Shown one piece after another: positions 23,919-35,649 of a stretch of DNA of 64,000 nucleotides. Below the pieces are notes generated by a model, which was not told the origin of the DNA, searched no databases, and was given only the letters and a program-made list of their open reading frames with translations. The stretch is from Allolobophora icterica (lineage: Eukaryota; Annelida; Clitellata; Crassiclitellata; Lumbricidae): positions 92,167,062 to 92,231,061 of the forward strand of contig OY744604.1 of NCBI GenBank assembly GCA_963556255.1. The letters run 5' to 3'. How positions within the stretch are numbered: the stretch's first letter is position 1; every line of letters starts with the position of its first letter. The position numbers were made by a program, and so were the translations under genes.

Positions 23919-24097
23919 GTTGTGGAAATACAGTATACAGTGATTCCTATGGTTATGTGACCTCTCCGAATTGGCCGATTAACTACGGAGCCAATCAGAG
24001 CTGCTCCAACATCATCTGGGCACCACAGCGAAGCACGTTCTACCTCAACTTTGAGGCTTTCGACCTATATGATTGCTGCACTTGCGACTGGCTGGAG
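23919..24097 (+). CDS. CUB domain, N-terminal half exon (type A)
   Basis: A 179-nt exon, tgcag acceptor and CTGGAG|gtataa donor, phase 1-0. It encodes CGNTVYSDSYGYVTSPNWP, SCSNIIWAP, FYLNFEAFDLYDCCTCDWLE. It shares the CTCDWLE end and layout of the exon at 2918, so the gene repeats a two-CUB unit (A then B). Its C-half is probably 35009-35180, now 10.9 kb away behind the nested transposons. Regions 23229-23918 and 24098-24550 are intron with no gene I can support. Confidence 0.87.
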
Positions 24098-24701
24098 GTA
24101 TAAATACCCGTCTCACATCTGTGGTTTAAGCTTATTGGCCTTTGCTGTTGAATTCCATAACGTAGATGCCATACTAGATTCTACTTTATCTTTTCATGAC
24201 TACTAATAATGAAGTGTTCATTAGCTACTGTTTTCGGGTTAAAGGTAACACATCACCTCTCAGAATCCCTTACGTACTTCGCACACCGTAGATTTCAGCA
24301 AAGAGTCATTATATATGCAAGATGTCAAGTTGAACATGGAGTTAAACGACTTCAGATGGAAGTATGATGAATGTAAAAATATATAAAAAATACTGCAAAT
24401 AAGATTAATGTTAATTCGACACTGTAATCCGACTGAGTTCCTACCAATGAGTTTATGACGAATGCCTTATCATAATGGTTAAGAACAAAACCAATGGAAG
24501 CGGCTAATGCACTATCCTGTAGAATAAGCACAATGATTTCTCGTCATAATCAATCAGCTTTTGAAAAAGCTAAACGAGGCTCCAGAGAAATGTGGTCTGA
24601 AGTTAATCGCATACGAGGGGCAGATAGACAGCCGGCCACAACACCTGATGCAGTTACTTAAGCTACTCTCAATCAGCATTACGGAAACATCTCGACTGAC
24701 C

Positions 24702-25440
24702 AGCAATTGTAATTGTAATTGTAATCGACGATTTATATAGCGCCACTCATAATCAGAGGCTCTCCCGACCCGTGTCAGTGTCTTCACTGACAAAGAAAAT
24801 GTTTTCAGGCGCTTGGGAAACTGGGCAGGAGACAGAGAGAGGAGGACAAGCCTAAAGCCCTGAGGGAGGCTGTTCCAGCTGGAAGGGCCCACAACCGCAA
24901 AACTACGGGACTGGGCAGTAGCAGTGCGCAATGCGCATCCAAGGAACTACCAATTGGCCACGGGCAGATGACCGGAGAGAGGCCCGACCAGGCAAACTGG
25001 AAACTGGGGTGCAGTAAGCCCTGAGATACAGCGGAGCTGAGCCAACAAGACAGTTACGCATGAGGGAAAGAACCTTAAATTGGATGCGTTGGTGAATGGG
25101 AAGCCAGTGAAGGGAGTCCCGGATGTAGGAAGAGATATGGGCAAACTTCATGATGCCCCTATGAGGCGAGCAGCAGCATTAAGGATGGACTGAAGTTTAG
25201 ATGTATTAGTAGAGGACAGGCCAATATAGACAGCATTTCCGTAGTCAATCCTAGTACAGATCAGAGCATGAACCAAGGTCACAATCGCATGCAGCGGAAG
25301 AGACTGGCGAATGGCACGAAGTTGGCGTAAATAGTAAAAGCACGAGCGAGAGACACTATTGACATGATCAGATAGAGAAAGAGTAGGATCTAGGACAAAG
25401 CCAAGATCACGGACAAAGGAGGAGAAGTACACATTGAGAA
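24702..25440 (-). mobile_element. CR1/L2-like LINE, 5' truncated
   Basis: Minus-strand blocks 25432-25148, 25151-24903 and 24931-24554 give LGFVLDPTLSLSDHV, RIDYGNAVYIGL, HWLPIHQRIQFK and FAVVGPSSWNSLP, the RT thumb to C-terminus. The 3' end has a (taattg)n tail (24706-24725) and the tatatagcgcc motif. It is inserted in the older LINE. Confidence 0.85.
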
Positions 25441-25486
25441 CACAGCACCAGGCTCAAATCAACAGCTGTCAACGGAGTGCTGGAGA

Positions 25487-26892
25487 CAGGGCCGGATTAA
25501 CAAATGTGGTGGCCCTGTTCAGTAAAACTGTGGGGGCCCCATCCCCACAGAATCACAACAAAAGGATACATAAAATATGTTATGTTCAACGAACCAACAT
25601 GCAGAGGCGGATTAAGGCATGTTCAACATGTTCGGCCGAACAGGGGCCCCACACATGAGGGGGCCCCCACACATGCAAAAAATAAAAAAGTTTAATATTT
25701 TATAATTATTGTTATTTGTGAAGTCTAATAGAAAAAATGAGCATACAACTCAGAACAGATATTGTACAAAAAACAAGGCACGAATTAATATATAGTTATA
25801 GACGCATGTTGCCAACAACATACCCCCAATAATTGAGATGGACTGTACACCCAATGCAACAAGTGTAGAACAAGTGTAGAATGAATAATAATATTCTGGA
25901 CAATAATAACATGTTGCCAACATGCGTCTATAACTATATATTAATTCGTGCCTTGTTTTTTGTACAATATCAGTAGGTCTTATAATTATCCATTCTAGTG
26001 TTAAAGTAGGCCTATACATCTTTTAGGGTTTAACAATATTAGAGAGACTCGTGGTAAAAGAATATAATTACAGAAAATAAAAATGGGCCTAATAGGCTTA
26101 AGCTAACAATATAGTTTTGTGGTCTTAACTGATTAGTCACAGTGTTTGAAGTTTACATGTTGTAACATAACTAACAGAGAGTTAAAAGCAACAACTTATA
26201 AATTGACAATCACTGGCATAAACTTGTCCAGAATAATTATTATTATTGTCCAGAATATTATTATTCATTCTACACTTGTTCTACACTTGTTGCATTGGGT
26301 GTACAGTCCATCTCAATTATTGGGGGTATGTGCCCAGGCTCCCTCCGCCAGAGTCTATGCGTATGCTCAGTATCGTTCAAATCGTCTTGGAATTTACACA
26401 CAAACTTTGCGAGCCTTTTGACTTGCAAATTCGTCAATTATGTCGTCAGAAACAAGGTAAAACGAGACCTCAGTCTTACTGCAGACGGAATTTTTTTAAC
26501 AATGCCAACAGTGTGTAAATAAATGTATATAGACTTTCACAAGTCTCCCATAAAAGAAGGCCCAACGTTCAGGTAGTAGGCCTAAGTGTTTAAATAAGCG
26601 AGTAAAAATAGGTCTTGCTAGTATTTCTGGCTGACTTTGACATGAATCTGCCTGATAATGGAAACTCCAATAGGGGCCCACACATGTGCGAAAGTTGTGT
26701 ATTTGTGTATAATAAAATGAGTAGTTTCGAATAATCTGTTCTGAGTTTTATGCTCATTTTTTCTATTAGACTTCACAAATAACAATAATTATAAAATATT
26801 AAACTTTTTTATTTTGTGCATGTGTGGGGACCCCTCATGCGTGGGGGCCCCTGTTCGGCCGAACATGTTGAACATGCCTTAATCCGCCTCTG
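25487..26892. mobile_element. hAT-like element with nested long inverted repeats
   Basis: Termini cagggccggattaa and (reverse complement) cagaggcggattaa are flanked by the 8-bp duplication GCTGGAGA (25479-25486, 26893-26900). Inside, a ~165-bp inverted repeat joins 25602-25770 with 26725-26892. Further inverted pairs occur at 25762-25814 with 25915-25968, and 25826-25905 with 26222-26330. No transposase is visible. A second hAT terminus at 25602 suggests one element inside another, or a rearranged copy. Confidence 0.8.
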
Positions 26893-27676
26893 GCTGGAGA
26901 TCTTGGATGAGTACAGCATCTTCACGATGCTAGAGACTGTGGGGAGGACTGCCACAGGGCCGGACAATATTTTCCTCAGAAGGGCAGCCTCAATACTAAC
27001 AAAACCTATCACATGCCTCTTCATTAGGGTTGAGCGAAAATGGCCCAAAAAATTTTTTTAAGCAATCGTTTTCTAATAGTGATGGAAAGTTGCCAGCATG
27101 TTAGTGTAAATGGTGCTCAAAATATTCTTGATTTTGCTCTATGTCTTCTGCCCTCTACCGGCGGTAAAATATTTACCACATCAAATTCTTTGTAAACGTC
27201 AATGTACTGCATTATTTTTTTCTTTTTCTTGAATTGACTGTCGTCGAACGGTTACAAGTATTCATGAAATACACGTTCAAATCAGTTGTGGAAATCCCAT
27301 CTGGTATGCTACAAGATTATGGAATTGTAACCGGTAGGCGTAACTTTGGTCAATAAAGTGGGGGTGGGGTAGCAATTTCTTACATAAACGAAGCAATGCG
27401 CAGACTGCAATATCGCGGAAGGCACAATAATAAAATATTATTTGGCATTGTCCGAAAAGTGGGGGTACGGTGCCCCCAGCCCAAAAAGTGGGGGTATGGG
27501 TACCCTCGTACCACCCATAAACTACGCCTATGATTGTAATGCCTAATGAATGCAGTGACGTTACTGAAAGACAGAAAATTAGGAGAGAACGAAAGAAGTA
27601 CCGAAGCACTGTTCAAGCAGGATGCGCCAGTATACGACTGTGAATGTTGAGGGGTTTTCCAGACAGTAGTCCAAAA

Positions 27677-27677
<1 letters not shown>

Positions 27678-27757
<80 letters not shown>

Positions 27758-29798
27758 CATGGCGCAGAGGACGAAGTCTTGTATGGGACGTCACCGTAAC
27801 TGACACTGTGGCGTCCTCTTCATCATCATCATCAGGATCCGTGGGCCGAAGGCCCGTAGGTGTCCAATGCATGATCTATCAGTTTTTTCCAAAGTCCCCG
27901 GTCTTGTGCTAGTATTCTTAAGCTGTGCAGATCTTGCTTACACCAGTCTTCGATGTCATCTGTCCACTCTCTGTTGGGTCTGCCTCTCCGCCCATTTCCA
28001 TCCATAATTCCCATCATCACGGTTTTTATTTTTCTGTTGTCATCCATTCTACATATATGCCCAAATAGACTTAGTTTTCTCTTCATTATTGTTTGCATTA
28101 AATCTTTCTTTATTTTCAGTCTTCTTCGAACCTCCAAATTTGTCACCTTCATTGTCCAATTTAGGTGTAGTATCCTTCTATAGCAGTACATTTCAAATGC
28201 CAATATTTTATCCTGGTCTGTCTTTTTAATTGTCCATGATTCACAGGCATAAAGAGCTGTGCTAAACACACATGTTTTTAAGATATTTAATTTGGTCTTG
28301 TAACTAATTTGTTTGGTTTTCCATATGGTGTTTAGTCCTGCCATGACTCCCTTTGCCTTTGCTATTCTTGCCTTTATGTCCCTTGTGCAATCATTATTCC
28401 ATGTTAGCAAACTGCCTAAATATACAAATTCCGTTACATTTTCAATCACCTCCTCTTGCACTCTTATTTCCTTTTCTATTGTCTCTTTACCAAATACCAT
28501 TGTTTTTGTTTTTCCCACATTTATTGTTAATCCAGCACGTTTGGCAGAAATGTGCAACCCACAAACACTTTCTTGCAATGTCTCACAGCTGTTCTCTAAC
28601 AAGTCAATATCATCTGTGAATCGTAAGTTGCCACACTTGTTTGCATATGCCGTGAATTTCTCGTAAGTTGTTGATCTTTTCCCCTTGTACCGAGATTCCG
28701 GTTCCATTATCTTGGATCGTATCCATGACTCTCTCCAAGTAAGTTATAAATGTATTAGGTGACGTGAATTTCTTTTATCATATCCTTCCCTCCTGCTCTT
28801 ATCATTTCTCCTGTTATTCCATCTGTTCCAGGGCTTTTGTTGTTCTTCAAGCGGTTCACTGCCCACTCCACCTCTTCATATAGGATGTCATCATTTTCAT
28901 CATCTCCCTTGGGTGGTGTTATATCTAGCAGTTCTTCCAGGAACTCTTTGTTCGTTTGTTCCATTTCACTATATAGCTCGCTGCAGTATTCTGTCCATCT
29001 CTCCTTTATCTTTTCTTTATCCATCAAGATGTTTCCGCACTTGTCTCTGATTGCCGTCTGTTTTGGTTGCCATTTCCTATTTATATTTTTTACCAGCTTG
29101 AACACTTCTCTTGTTCTATATTCTCCTGCGTATTGTTCGATGTCACTACACTGTTTGTCCAGCCACTTCTGCTTGTCCTTCCTTGCTGATGACCTTACTG
29201 CATTGCATAGTTTTTTATACTCTAGTGTTGCCTGTTCAGATTCCTTAGTCCTAAGTCTCATCTTCCTTTTTTCTTTTGCTAATTCTAGTGTTTGTTCACT
29301 TATCCACTTCTTCTTTGGCTGTTCTGCTAAAGGTATAGTTACTTCAACTGCCTGCTTTATGATTTCACTGAGTATGTCCACCTTCCTGTCCATATCGAGC
29401 GGTCCAATTTCTGCCTCGTTGATTCTCTGTGTTATTTCAGCTTCGTACTGGGCCCTTATCTCCACATTTTCAAGCACTTGGATGTTTCTTTTCTTTTCGT
29501 ATTGCTTGCTTGGTATGCGCCTCAGCTTCAACTTCAAATTGCAAAGCACCAAGTTGTGGTCAGAGGATATGTCAGCTCCTCGAAATGTTCTACACAGCTT
29601 TACTGATGTTTGCCATCTTCTATCAATCAATACTAAGTCTATCATATTCGTATGTTTCCCATCCGGTGATGTCCAAGTATATTTCCTGCAGTCTTTTTGT
29701 TTGAACTTGGTGTTGCAAATCATCATTTCATGCTTAGCTGCAAAATCCAGTAGTCTCTCCCCTCTCTCGTTTCTTGTTCCGTACCCTCTTACCTTCAT
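27678..29798 (-). mobile_element. RTE-clade non-LTR retrotransposon, 5' truncated, RT core deleted
   Basis: Minus-strand block 29798-28755 holds the end of the APE endonuclease (TWTSPDGKHTNMIDLVLID, SSDHNLVL) and the RT start (VEWAVNRLKNNKSPGTDGI). Block 28707-27832 holds the ADD motif as RFTDDIDLL, the thumb (VYLGSLLTWNNDC) and the C-terminus (RILHLNW, GRPNREWTDDI). Some 200 residues with RT motifs 2-4 are missing between them. The 3' end has (GAT)n then an (ATT)n tail (27678-27757), typical for RTE. Confidence 0.88.
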
Positions 29799-29799
29799 G

Positions 29800-30124
29800 C
29801 AACGTCCGCGGCATCAGGAGCAGCAGCGGAACTAGCGGCCACGAGAAAGAACAACAAGTACAGCCAGATCCGCGCAGACCACTTTTTTGTCCCTCTAGCT
29901 TTCGAGAAATTTGGCCCTATCAATGACGACGGAATGGCTCTTATAAAAGACTTGGGGAGATACTTAGCTTTAACCACCGGAGACCCTAGGGAGACTTGTT
30001 ATCTACTCCAGCGGTTGTCAATCACCATACAACGCTTCAATGCTGTTGCCTTCATAGGAACTTTCATGCGGCCAGAACTTGTCGAATGATGTTTTAAAAA
30101 TAAATAAATATATAAAAAAAAATT

Positions 30125-30155
<31 letters not shown>

Positions 30156-30160
30156 TAATC
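29800..30160 (+). mobile_element. LINE C-terminal fragment
   Basis: The plus frame from 29807 to about 30089 reads ASGAAAELAATRKNNKY, then FVPLAFEKFGPI, TGDPRETCYLLQRL and QRFNAVAFIGTF, the C-terminus of a LINE RT protein, then a stop and an (ataata)n tail. A diverged copy lies at 45145-45365. It directly abuts the truncated RTE end. Confidence 0.7.
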
Positions 30161-30264
30161 TTTTCTTTGATTAAGCGCCTGCAAACGCACTGCGCTGTAC
30201 ATTGAACATACATATAGCAGAAACGGCAGCCACGCAGGTCGCCTTACATACATGTATTAAGTAG

Positions 30265-30490
30265 AAGCATTATGATAACAGTTTTACAGGAGTCGAATAT
30301 AACAGTTACTGTATTTAAGCGGCAGCCAACATACGGCGTAAAAATCACGGTCTACTATTTATTTAACCACCGCCGCCGCCTAGCGAGTAGAAGGTAGAAT
30401 TAATCTAAATTAACGGGTGTCTTACGGGGTTCGATCTTGGTACCTTCAGCTCTTCACGCCAGTGTGTTATCCATTACTCTACGGGCTTAA
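30265..30490 (-). repeat. SINE-like repeat, tRNA-related
   Basis: Shares cacaggagtcgaat, cggcagcca, ggttcgatc and gctcttcacgccagtg words with 34385-34590. In minus orientation it reads tagagtaatgg (box A-like), then gatcgaacccc (box B-like). It is probably a tRNA-derived SINE. Confidence 0.45.
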
Positions 30491-30496
30491 AGAGGT

Positions 30497-31345
30497 CCGA
30501 ATCCGGTTTCCAGGGGGGGAGAGAGGAGGCAGAGCAGCTGTGAAGGAGGGTGTCGTTAAGGGCGAGAAGAATTGGAAGACAGAGGATCAGATGAGTCTGG
30601 GTAAGAGTACTTGAAAAGGTGAGACCAGTTTGGAGTGGAAAGCCCGGAGATAAAGGAATATGAGGAGAAGGATGGAGGACGGGTTGGAATTATGATGGAG
30701 GAACCGAAAATCTGCGAAATTCAAGGGGAGATAGTTCCAGAGGAGTGGTGCTCTGTTGGATATGGCTCGGTTGGAGAACTTGAGATGAGTAGTGATCGGG
30801 GTTCGATAAAGACTGAGATAGGAGGAGGATTGGGTGGAGTGGGTTGCCTGGATGGTGAAGAGATCACGGAGGTACTTTGGAATATTGTATTGAGTTGTAA
30901 GTTAGTAATAGGACTTTTAACTGCATTCGCTAGTTTAGCCAGTGGCGTTATTTGAGATTGAGAGTGATATGATGATGTTTGGGCGTTCTAATGACAGCTC
31001 TGGCTAGTGAGTTTTGGATAAGTTGCAGACGCTTGATTTTGGTGGATTCTAGGTTGAGGAAGAGGGAATTGCTGTAATCAAGCTTTGAATGAACAATAGA
31101 GGTAACAGTGGTAGAGGCAGTTTTGAGGTCGATCTTGGGACAGATGCGACGAAGGTCACGAATGTGCATGAAGCAGGAGCGCGAGTGGTTTGAGATGTGG
31201 TTATAGAAGGAGAGGTGAAGGTTAAGAAACGATGAGTTAGTTGATAGATGTGTCGAAGGGGTTAGGACTTTTCTTGATATGATCAGGAAGGCCTAGGATT
31301 AATTCTGTTTTGGAGGGGTTAAGGCAGAAGGAATTGGACGGCATC
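30497..31345 (-). mobile_element. CR1/L2-like LINE fragment
   Basis: Minus-strand translation matches the copy at 1165-2645: [38 protein letters not shown] and [20 protein letters not shown] (31169-30948), plus shifted-frame C-terminus to 30500. Dead copy inside the 27025-31515 element. Confidence 0.85.
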
Positions 31346-32764
31346 CACAGTGAGACTATTATGCTAAACACTTTGAAATATTGCATCGACGGTAGAGGGC
31401 AGAAGATATCATTTGAAATTTATAATATTTTGTGTGTTTCTTTCTCTATCCAAGTTGCATCTTTTGCGCACTATTAGAATTCATTTACTAAAAAACAATT
31501 TTTCACTCCACCTTACTCTTCATCCTATCAAGTAGAAACTCATATTGTATTGAGTTGTAAGTTTTCTCAATGGAAAATGTGCAATATAACACCAGTTTCA
31601 AAGGTACACCGGCCAAAATGAGAGAGAGACTACCGACCAAAATCGGTCACGCCAATCCTGTGCCGAATGCTTGAATGACTTGTGGTGCGTAGATATTTGT
31701 ATTCTACCTTAACACACACACACACACACACACACAGCAATAAAGGAATTCTCGGACCAGTTTGCATTCCAGCTCATCGGATCGACCTCAGCGGCTCTCA
31801 TCTCTATAACACATAATCTCACCGAAATTCTAACCTCACACCTATACGTCTACCTGGTAGCTCTGGATTTTCGAAGGCGTTCGATATGGTGTGACATACT
31901 TACTTGGCAGGGCAGCTCGACGAACTGCCAATCCCCGACAACATATAATAATTGAATATTTGCCTTTCTAGAAAAACGACATCACAGAACCTCTAGTGCA
32001 ATAGAAATCCATGCAAGTATCGTTCAAGGATCTGGACTGGGACCCATACTCTTTATAAGAGTAATACCTAAACAAAAGCCACGACACTCTCAATCAGCAT
32101 TACGGAAAATATAACAATTATAAAAAAATTATGGTAAAATTTGCGGACAACAGCTACATCATAATTCCATCAGCTTATAGCGATCTGGTAGTGTCTGAAG
32201 TAGAACATGTCTCGGCGTGGGCGGAGCCCTGCAATTTCAAACTGAACCATTCAGTGATCCAGGAAATGATCGTTCGGCGACATAGGAAAGGGTTGGGAGA
32301 GGATAAACCCAAAGTTATACCGGGCCCTGTCTGGTAGGGCACCTGAAGGTCTTGGGTGTTACGATGACAGAACAATTCAAATTCGACATGCATGCAAATA
32401 ATAACATAATAAAAGCAAAGCAGTCGATGTGCGCCCTCCGCGTCCTAAAAGCACATGGATTATCGAGCCAATCACTGAGCGATGTGGTATGCGAAACTCC
32501 AGTGTCAACGATGTTGTATGCGGTACCGGCGTGGTGGGGCTATGTGGGGAAAATGGGACGCAAACGTTCGTAAATAAGCTGACGCTCTGCGCTTGGCCTT
32601 AAAGTGGCGCTTTAGAAAGTTGGAGATTACGATTACGATTACGATTGTCCGGTCGCGATATTCATCGGAATCCTACCCTACTTTCGAGCAACTTTGCCAG
32701 AAAGCTGACTCTCATTTCCTCAGCCATCATTACCAACCAACACATGTTCTGCATCAGTTATCGC

Positions 32765-34063
32765 CAGTGTGATTCTTCTAACAGATTTTAGTTTAGTTAC
32801 AGTTGCAGTTTGTGTTAATGGTGTTTCAGTTTAGTTATAGTTACAGTTATAGTTAGTATTATTTTTAGTTATAATTATATTTACTGGACTTTTATTTTAG
32901 TTAATTTTAGTTAACACATAGTTAACTGCCCCCATGGCGCTCTGCCATGGGGCCATAAGAGGGTCATCGCTTAATTATTTCAACAAATTTTATGCAGTTT
33001 TCTTATTCTCTCCCCTTGTCAACGACTGTCAAACATTCAATGACCTCCTAACAAAATTATTTCAAAGAAAATTACCCCACCCTAGAAAATTTCTATGACT
33101 CTAAAAAATGTAAAAAAGTGAAAAATGCCAAAAAACAAAATGTTGTTATTCAGATTTGAATTTGATACTTAATGGCTACAGTACATGTGGAATCACTGTC
33201 TGTCGCAGATATTTAATAGATTTTTTCATTCAAAAATACTGTCTGGTTTTCTTTAAATGTGTGTTCAATTTGATTTTAATTATGAACATTTCTAATTTGA
33301 ACATGAACATGATAACTCTTTTATAATATTCTTTAATTAAAATTAAAACAAGTTTTTCACTTTTAACATTAACAATCGATAGAAGGAAGTTCTCTTTCCA
33401 TCAAAAAGAAAGTCAAAATATTAGATTTTCGAGAAAAAAACCAGGATATTCGCAAAGAGAATATGCAGCACATTTTTTCATTTAATCTGGAAAAAATAAA
33501 CAGGGTCTACTTGAAATGACTCCAGACACAATTCCCATGCCTGCGGCCGCTCAAGATCTTTAGAGGCATTTTGACTACAAGATTAATATGAGTACCGGTA
33601 CTGATTTTGCGAATTTGAGCTAGTCAACTTGGGTCGCAATCGCTATAGAAACGTTTACAAAATAATTACACTTAATATATTGAGCCCATCGATATCTATA
33701 GGCCCCTATTTAGACTATTAATATTGATGAATGAGCTACTAGGCCTACTACTGGGTTAATTCACAGATATAAAATCCTGGACGAACAATTGAGGTATAGG
33801 CCTATTATAAACGTTTTCTATTATATGTCATTGGGGCGAACATAGGCTGTTGTAGCGCATTTTCACCTTCTAATGTTAATCGATATTCCTTTTTATTTCA
33901 TTAACGAAAATAGCGATGAATTTTCGTTAGTGTTTTTTTCGTTGCAGTTAAAGTTGTAGTTAATGATATTTTTTAGTTACAGTTATAGTTATCGTTAACG
34001 AAATAATTTTTTGTTCGTTAACGAACATTTTCGTTATCGTTAACGCTAACGAGAATCACACTG
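32765..34063. mobile_element. Non-autonomous hAT-like element
   Basis: Terminal repeats cagtgtgattct and agaatcacactg; flanking 8-mers gttatcgc and gttattac (6 of 8 match). Subterminal sequence is rich in gttaacg and tagttatagtt repeats. It interrupts the old LINE just before its C-terminus (PPEKTVVYSLRPRTHD resumes at 34072). No transposase. Confidence 0.8.
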
Positions 34064-34187
34064 GTTATTACCTCCAGAGAAAACTGTCGTATACTCACTG
34101 CGTCCCAGAACACACGATATAATTATACCGACTCCTTAACCCGTAAAACTTCTATCATTCGAATGTTATATACTTAAATTAATTTGA

Positions 34188-34320
<133 letters not shown>

Positions 34321-34384
34321 CTTCGTTTAATATCTTCAAACTGACAATTACGAAGTATGATTACAAATCAGTATGAACGGATGA

Positions 34385-34590
34385 TCACAAGTTATTACAG
34401 GAGTCGAATTTAACTGTACACGGCAGCCATGCAAGGCGCCCATCACGTCCTACATCTCATTTTATCAAACGCGCCATCTCGCGAATGAAAGGCTGAGTGG
34501 CCCTAAATTTGAGCAGGTTACGGGAAACGATCCCGCTACCGCTTGCTCTTCACGCCAGTGATGTTACCACTACTCTATGTACACCAAAAT
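34385..34590 (-). repeat. SINE-like repeat, second copy
   Basis: Shares blocks with 30265-30490, including gctcttcacgccagtgatg. Followed by (gtaat)n and a tatggcgcc motif near 34725 resembling the CR1/L2 tails. Confidence 0.45.
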
Positions 34591-35008
34591 GCGGTTAGCA
34601 GTTGGTTTTTAACAAAGATATACTTACTTACAATACGTAAAGTATATCATTGATGCAGCAGATCAAGGTATTCATTGAAAAAGGTTTGTGTGTAATGTAA
34701 TGTAATGTAACAAAACATTTGTATGGCGCCTTTCTGGAACCTCTTAACAGCCCTTCATACTCGGCAGTCTAACGCATCTAAATAAGTGGGGTTTAAGGTA
34801 AGAAGAAGATGTGTATTGAGCTAAATCAGTTACAACAGAATATTCCAAGAGCCCGATGCACGAAAAAACTCGCTTAACAGCATAAACTTGTGCGAAAGCT
34901 AGGAACATTTTTTAAGTCACATTATTTAAGTCACACACATTAATACTCGATTAGATTAAAGTTAAACAGATTAGGACAGTAGAATCTGTCTTCTCGTTCT
35001 TGTCCTAG

Positions 35009-35180
35009 ATAAGATGTTTAGACAACGCTGACTATGGTCCGTATACATATTGTCGAAAATATGTTACTTCTGTAAACCTGTACATCTACCGATGTAGTCA
35101 AGTTCTTCTGTGGTTCCGCAGTGATTATAGGAACAACGGTTTCGGATTCAACATCCAGTACAGCGTCTACCCGGATGGAG
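35009..35180 (+). CDS. CUB domain, C-terminal half exon (type A)
   Basis: A 172-nt exon, gtcctag acceptor and GGAG|gtcggt donor, phase 0-1. It encodes IRCLDNADYGPY, then CSQVLLWFRSDYRNNGFGFNIQYSVYPDG: two Cys and the LWFRSD-x-GF-x-I-x-Y pattern of a CUB C-terminal half. The minus-strand exon 59796-59967 is a close paralogue of the same length. It probably completes the CUB domain begun at 23919. No further exon of this gene is identified to the right, where satellite DNA begins. Confidence 0.85.
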
Positions 35181-35429
35181 GTCGGTGTCAAGGGTATTCT
35201 AAATATATTGCAATGCCTTTGAGAGGGATTTGGCGCTCTCTAAAGTGTCAGTACAAAATTACATTCATGCATGCATACAATAATGTAATGTGTATTTATA
35301 TATGATATGAATACACATTGTATGCATAATGTTCATACATATATACATAGCTATATACACGCATATATTATATACGATCATGGAATACATATGTATTTTC
35401 GTGTAATTAATTATGTGTGAGTAGTATAG

Positions 35430-35479
35430 GGAGTGCGAGTTTCATACCAGTCACGTGACTGGTATGAAACTCGCACTCC
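35430..35479. repeat. Perfect 50-bp palindrome centred on CACGTG
   Basis: ggagtgcgagtttcatacca plus its exact reverse complement meet at cacgtg. The right half continues as short tandem units (35455-35575) containing the ccatattaacgta word. Confidence 0.97.
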
Positions 35480-35649
35480 ATATTAACGTAGACTGGTATG
35501 AAACTCGCACTCCATATTAACGTACATTGAGTTGAAACCCCACTCCATATTAACGTACATTGAGTTGAAACCCCACGTATACATATACGCATAGACATAC
35601 ACATACACACAGATATACTAAGACAGACACCACATTTTAATGAATAGAT

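Larger units (their letters stand above)
27025..31515. mobile_element. DNA transposon (hAT-like, 8-bp TSD) carrying later insertions
   Basis: Imperfect terminal repeats tagggttgagcgaaaa and, at the right end in reverse complement, taaggtggagtgaaaa agree at about 13 of 16 positions. Subterminal ctgccctctaccg words are also inverted (27145-27160 and 31390-31405). CTCTTCAT is duplicated at 27017-27024 and 31516-31523, and the host LINE resumes right after it. The interior is mostly other elements (RTE, two LINE pieces, a SINE). No transposase found. Confidence 0.65.
24550..34187 (+). mobile_element. Old non-LTR retrotransposon split into pieces by nested insertions
   Basis: Pieces in the same orientation and in protein order: 24553-24700 (MWSEVNRIRG, TLNQHYGNISTD, pre-RT), 25441-25486 plus 26893-27024 (LDEYSIFTMLETVGRTATGPDN), 31516-32764 (QWKMCNITPVSK, DQFAFQLIGSTSAA, FAD catalytic block, LKVLGVTMTEQF-like thumb) and 34064-34187 (YSLRPRTHDIIIPTP tail and stop), followed by an (AAT)n tract. 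Host sequence rejoins in frame or nearly so when the hAT elements and one copy of each 8-bp duplication are removed. Many point stops show age. The clade is probably jockey/I-related. Confidence 0.75.

Noticed and set aside
28837..29835. 332-codon plus-strand open frame
   Set aside because: Antisense of the RTE endonuclease/RT; hydrophobic composition is a shadow effect.
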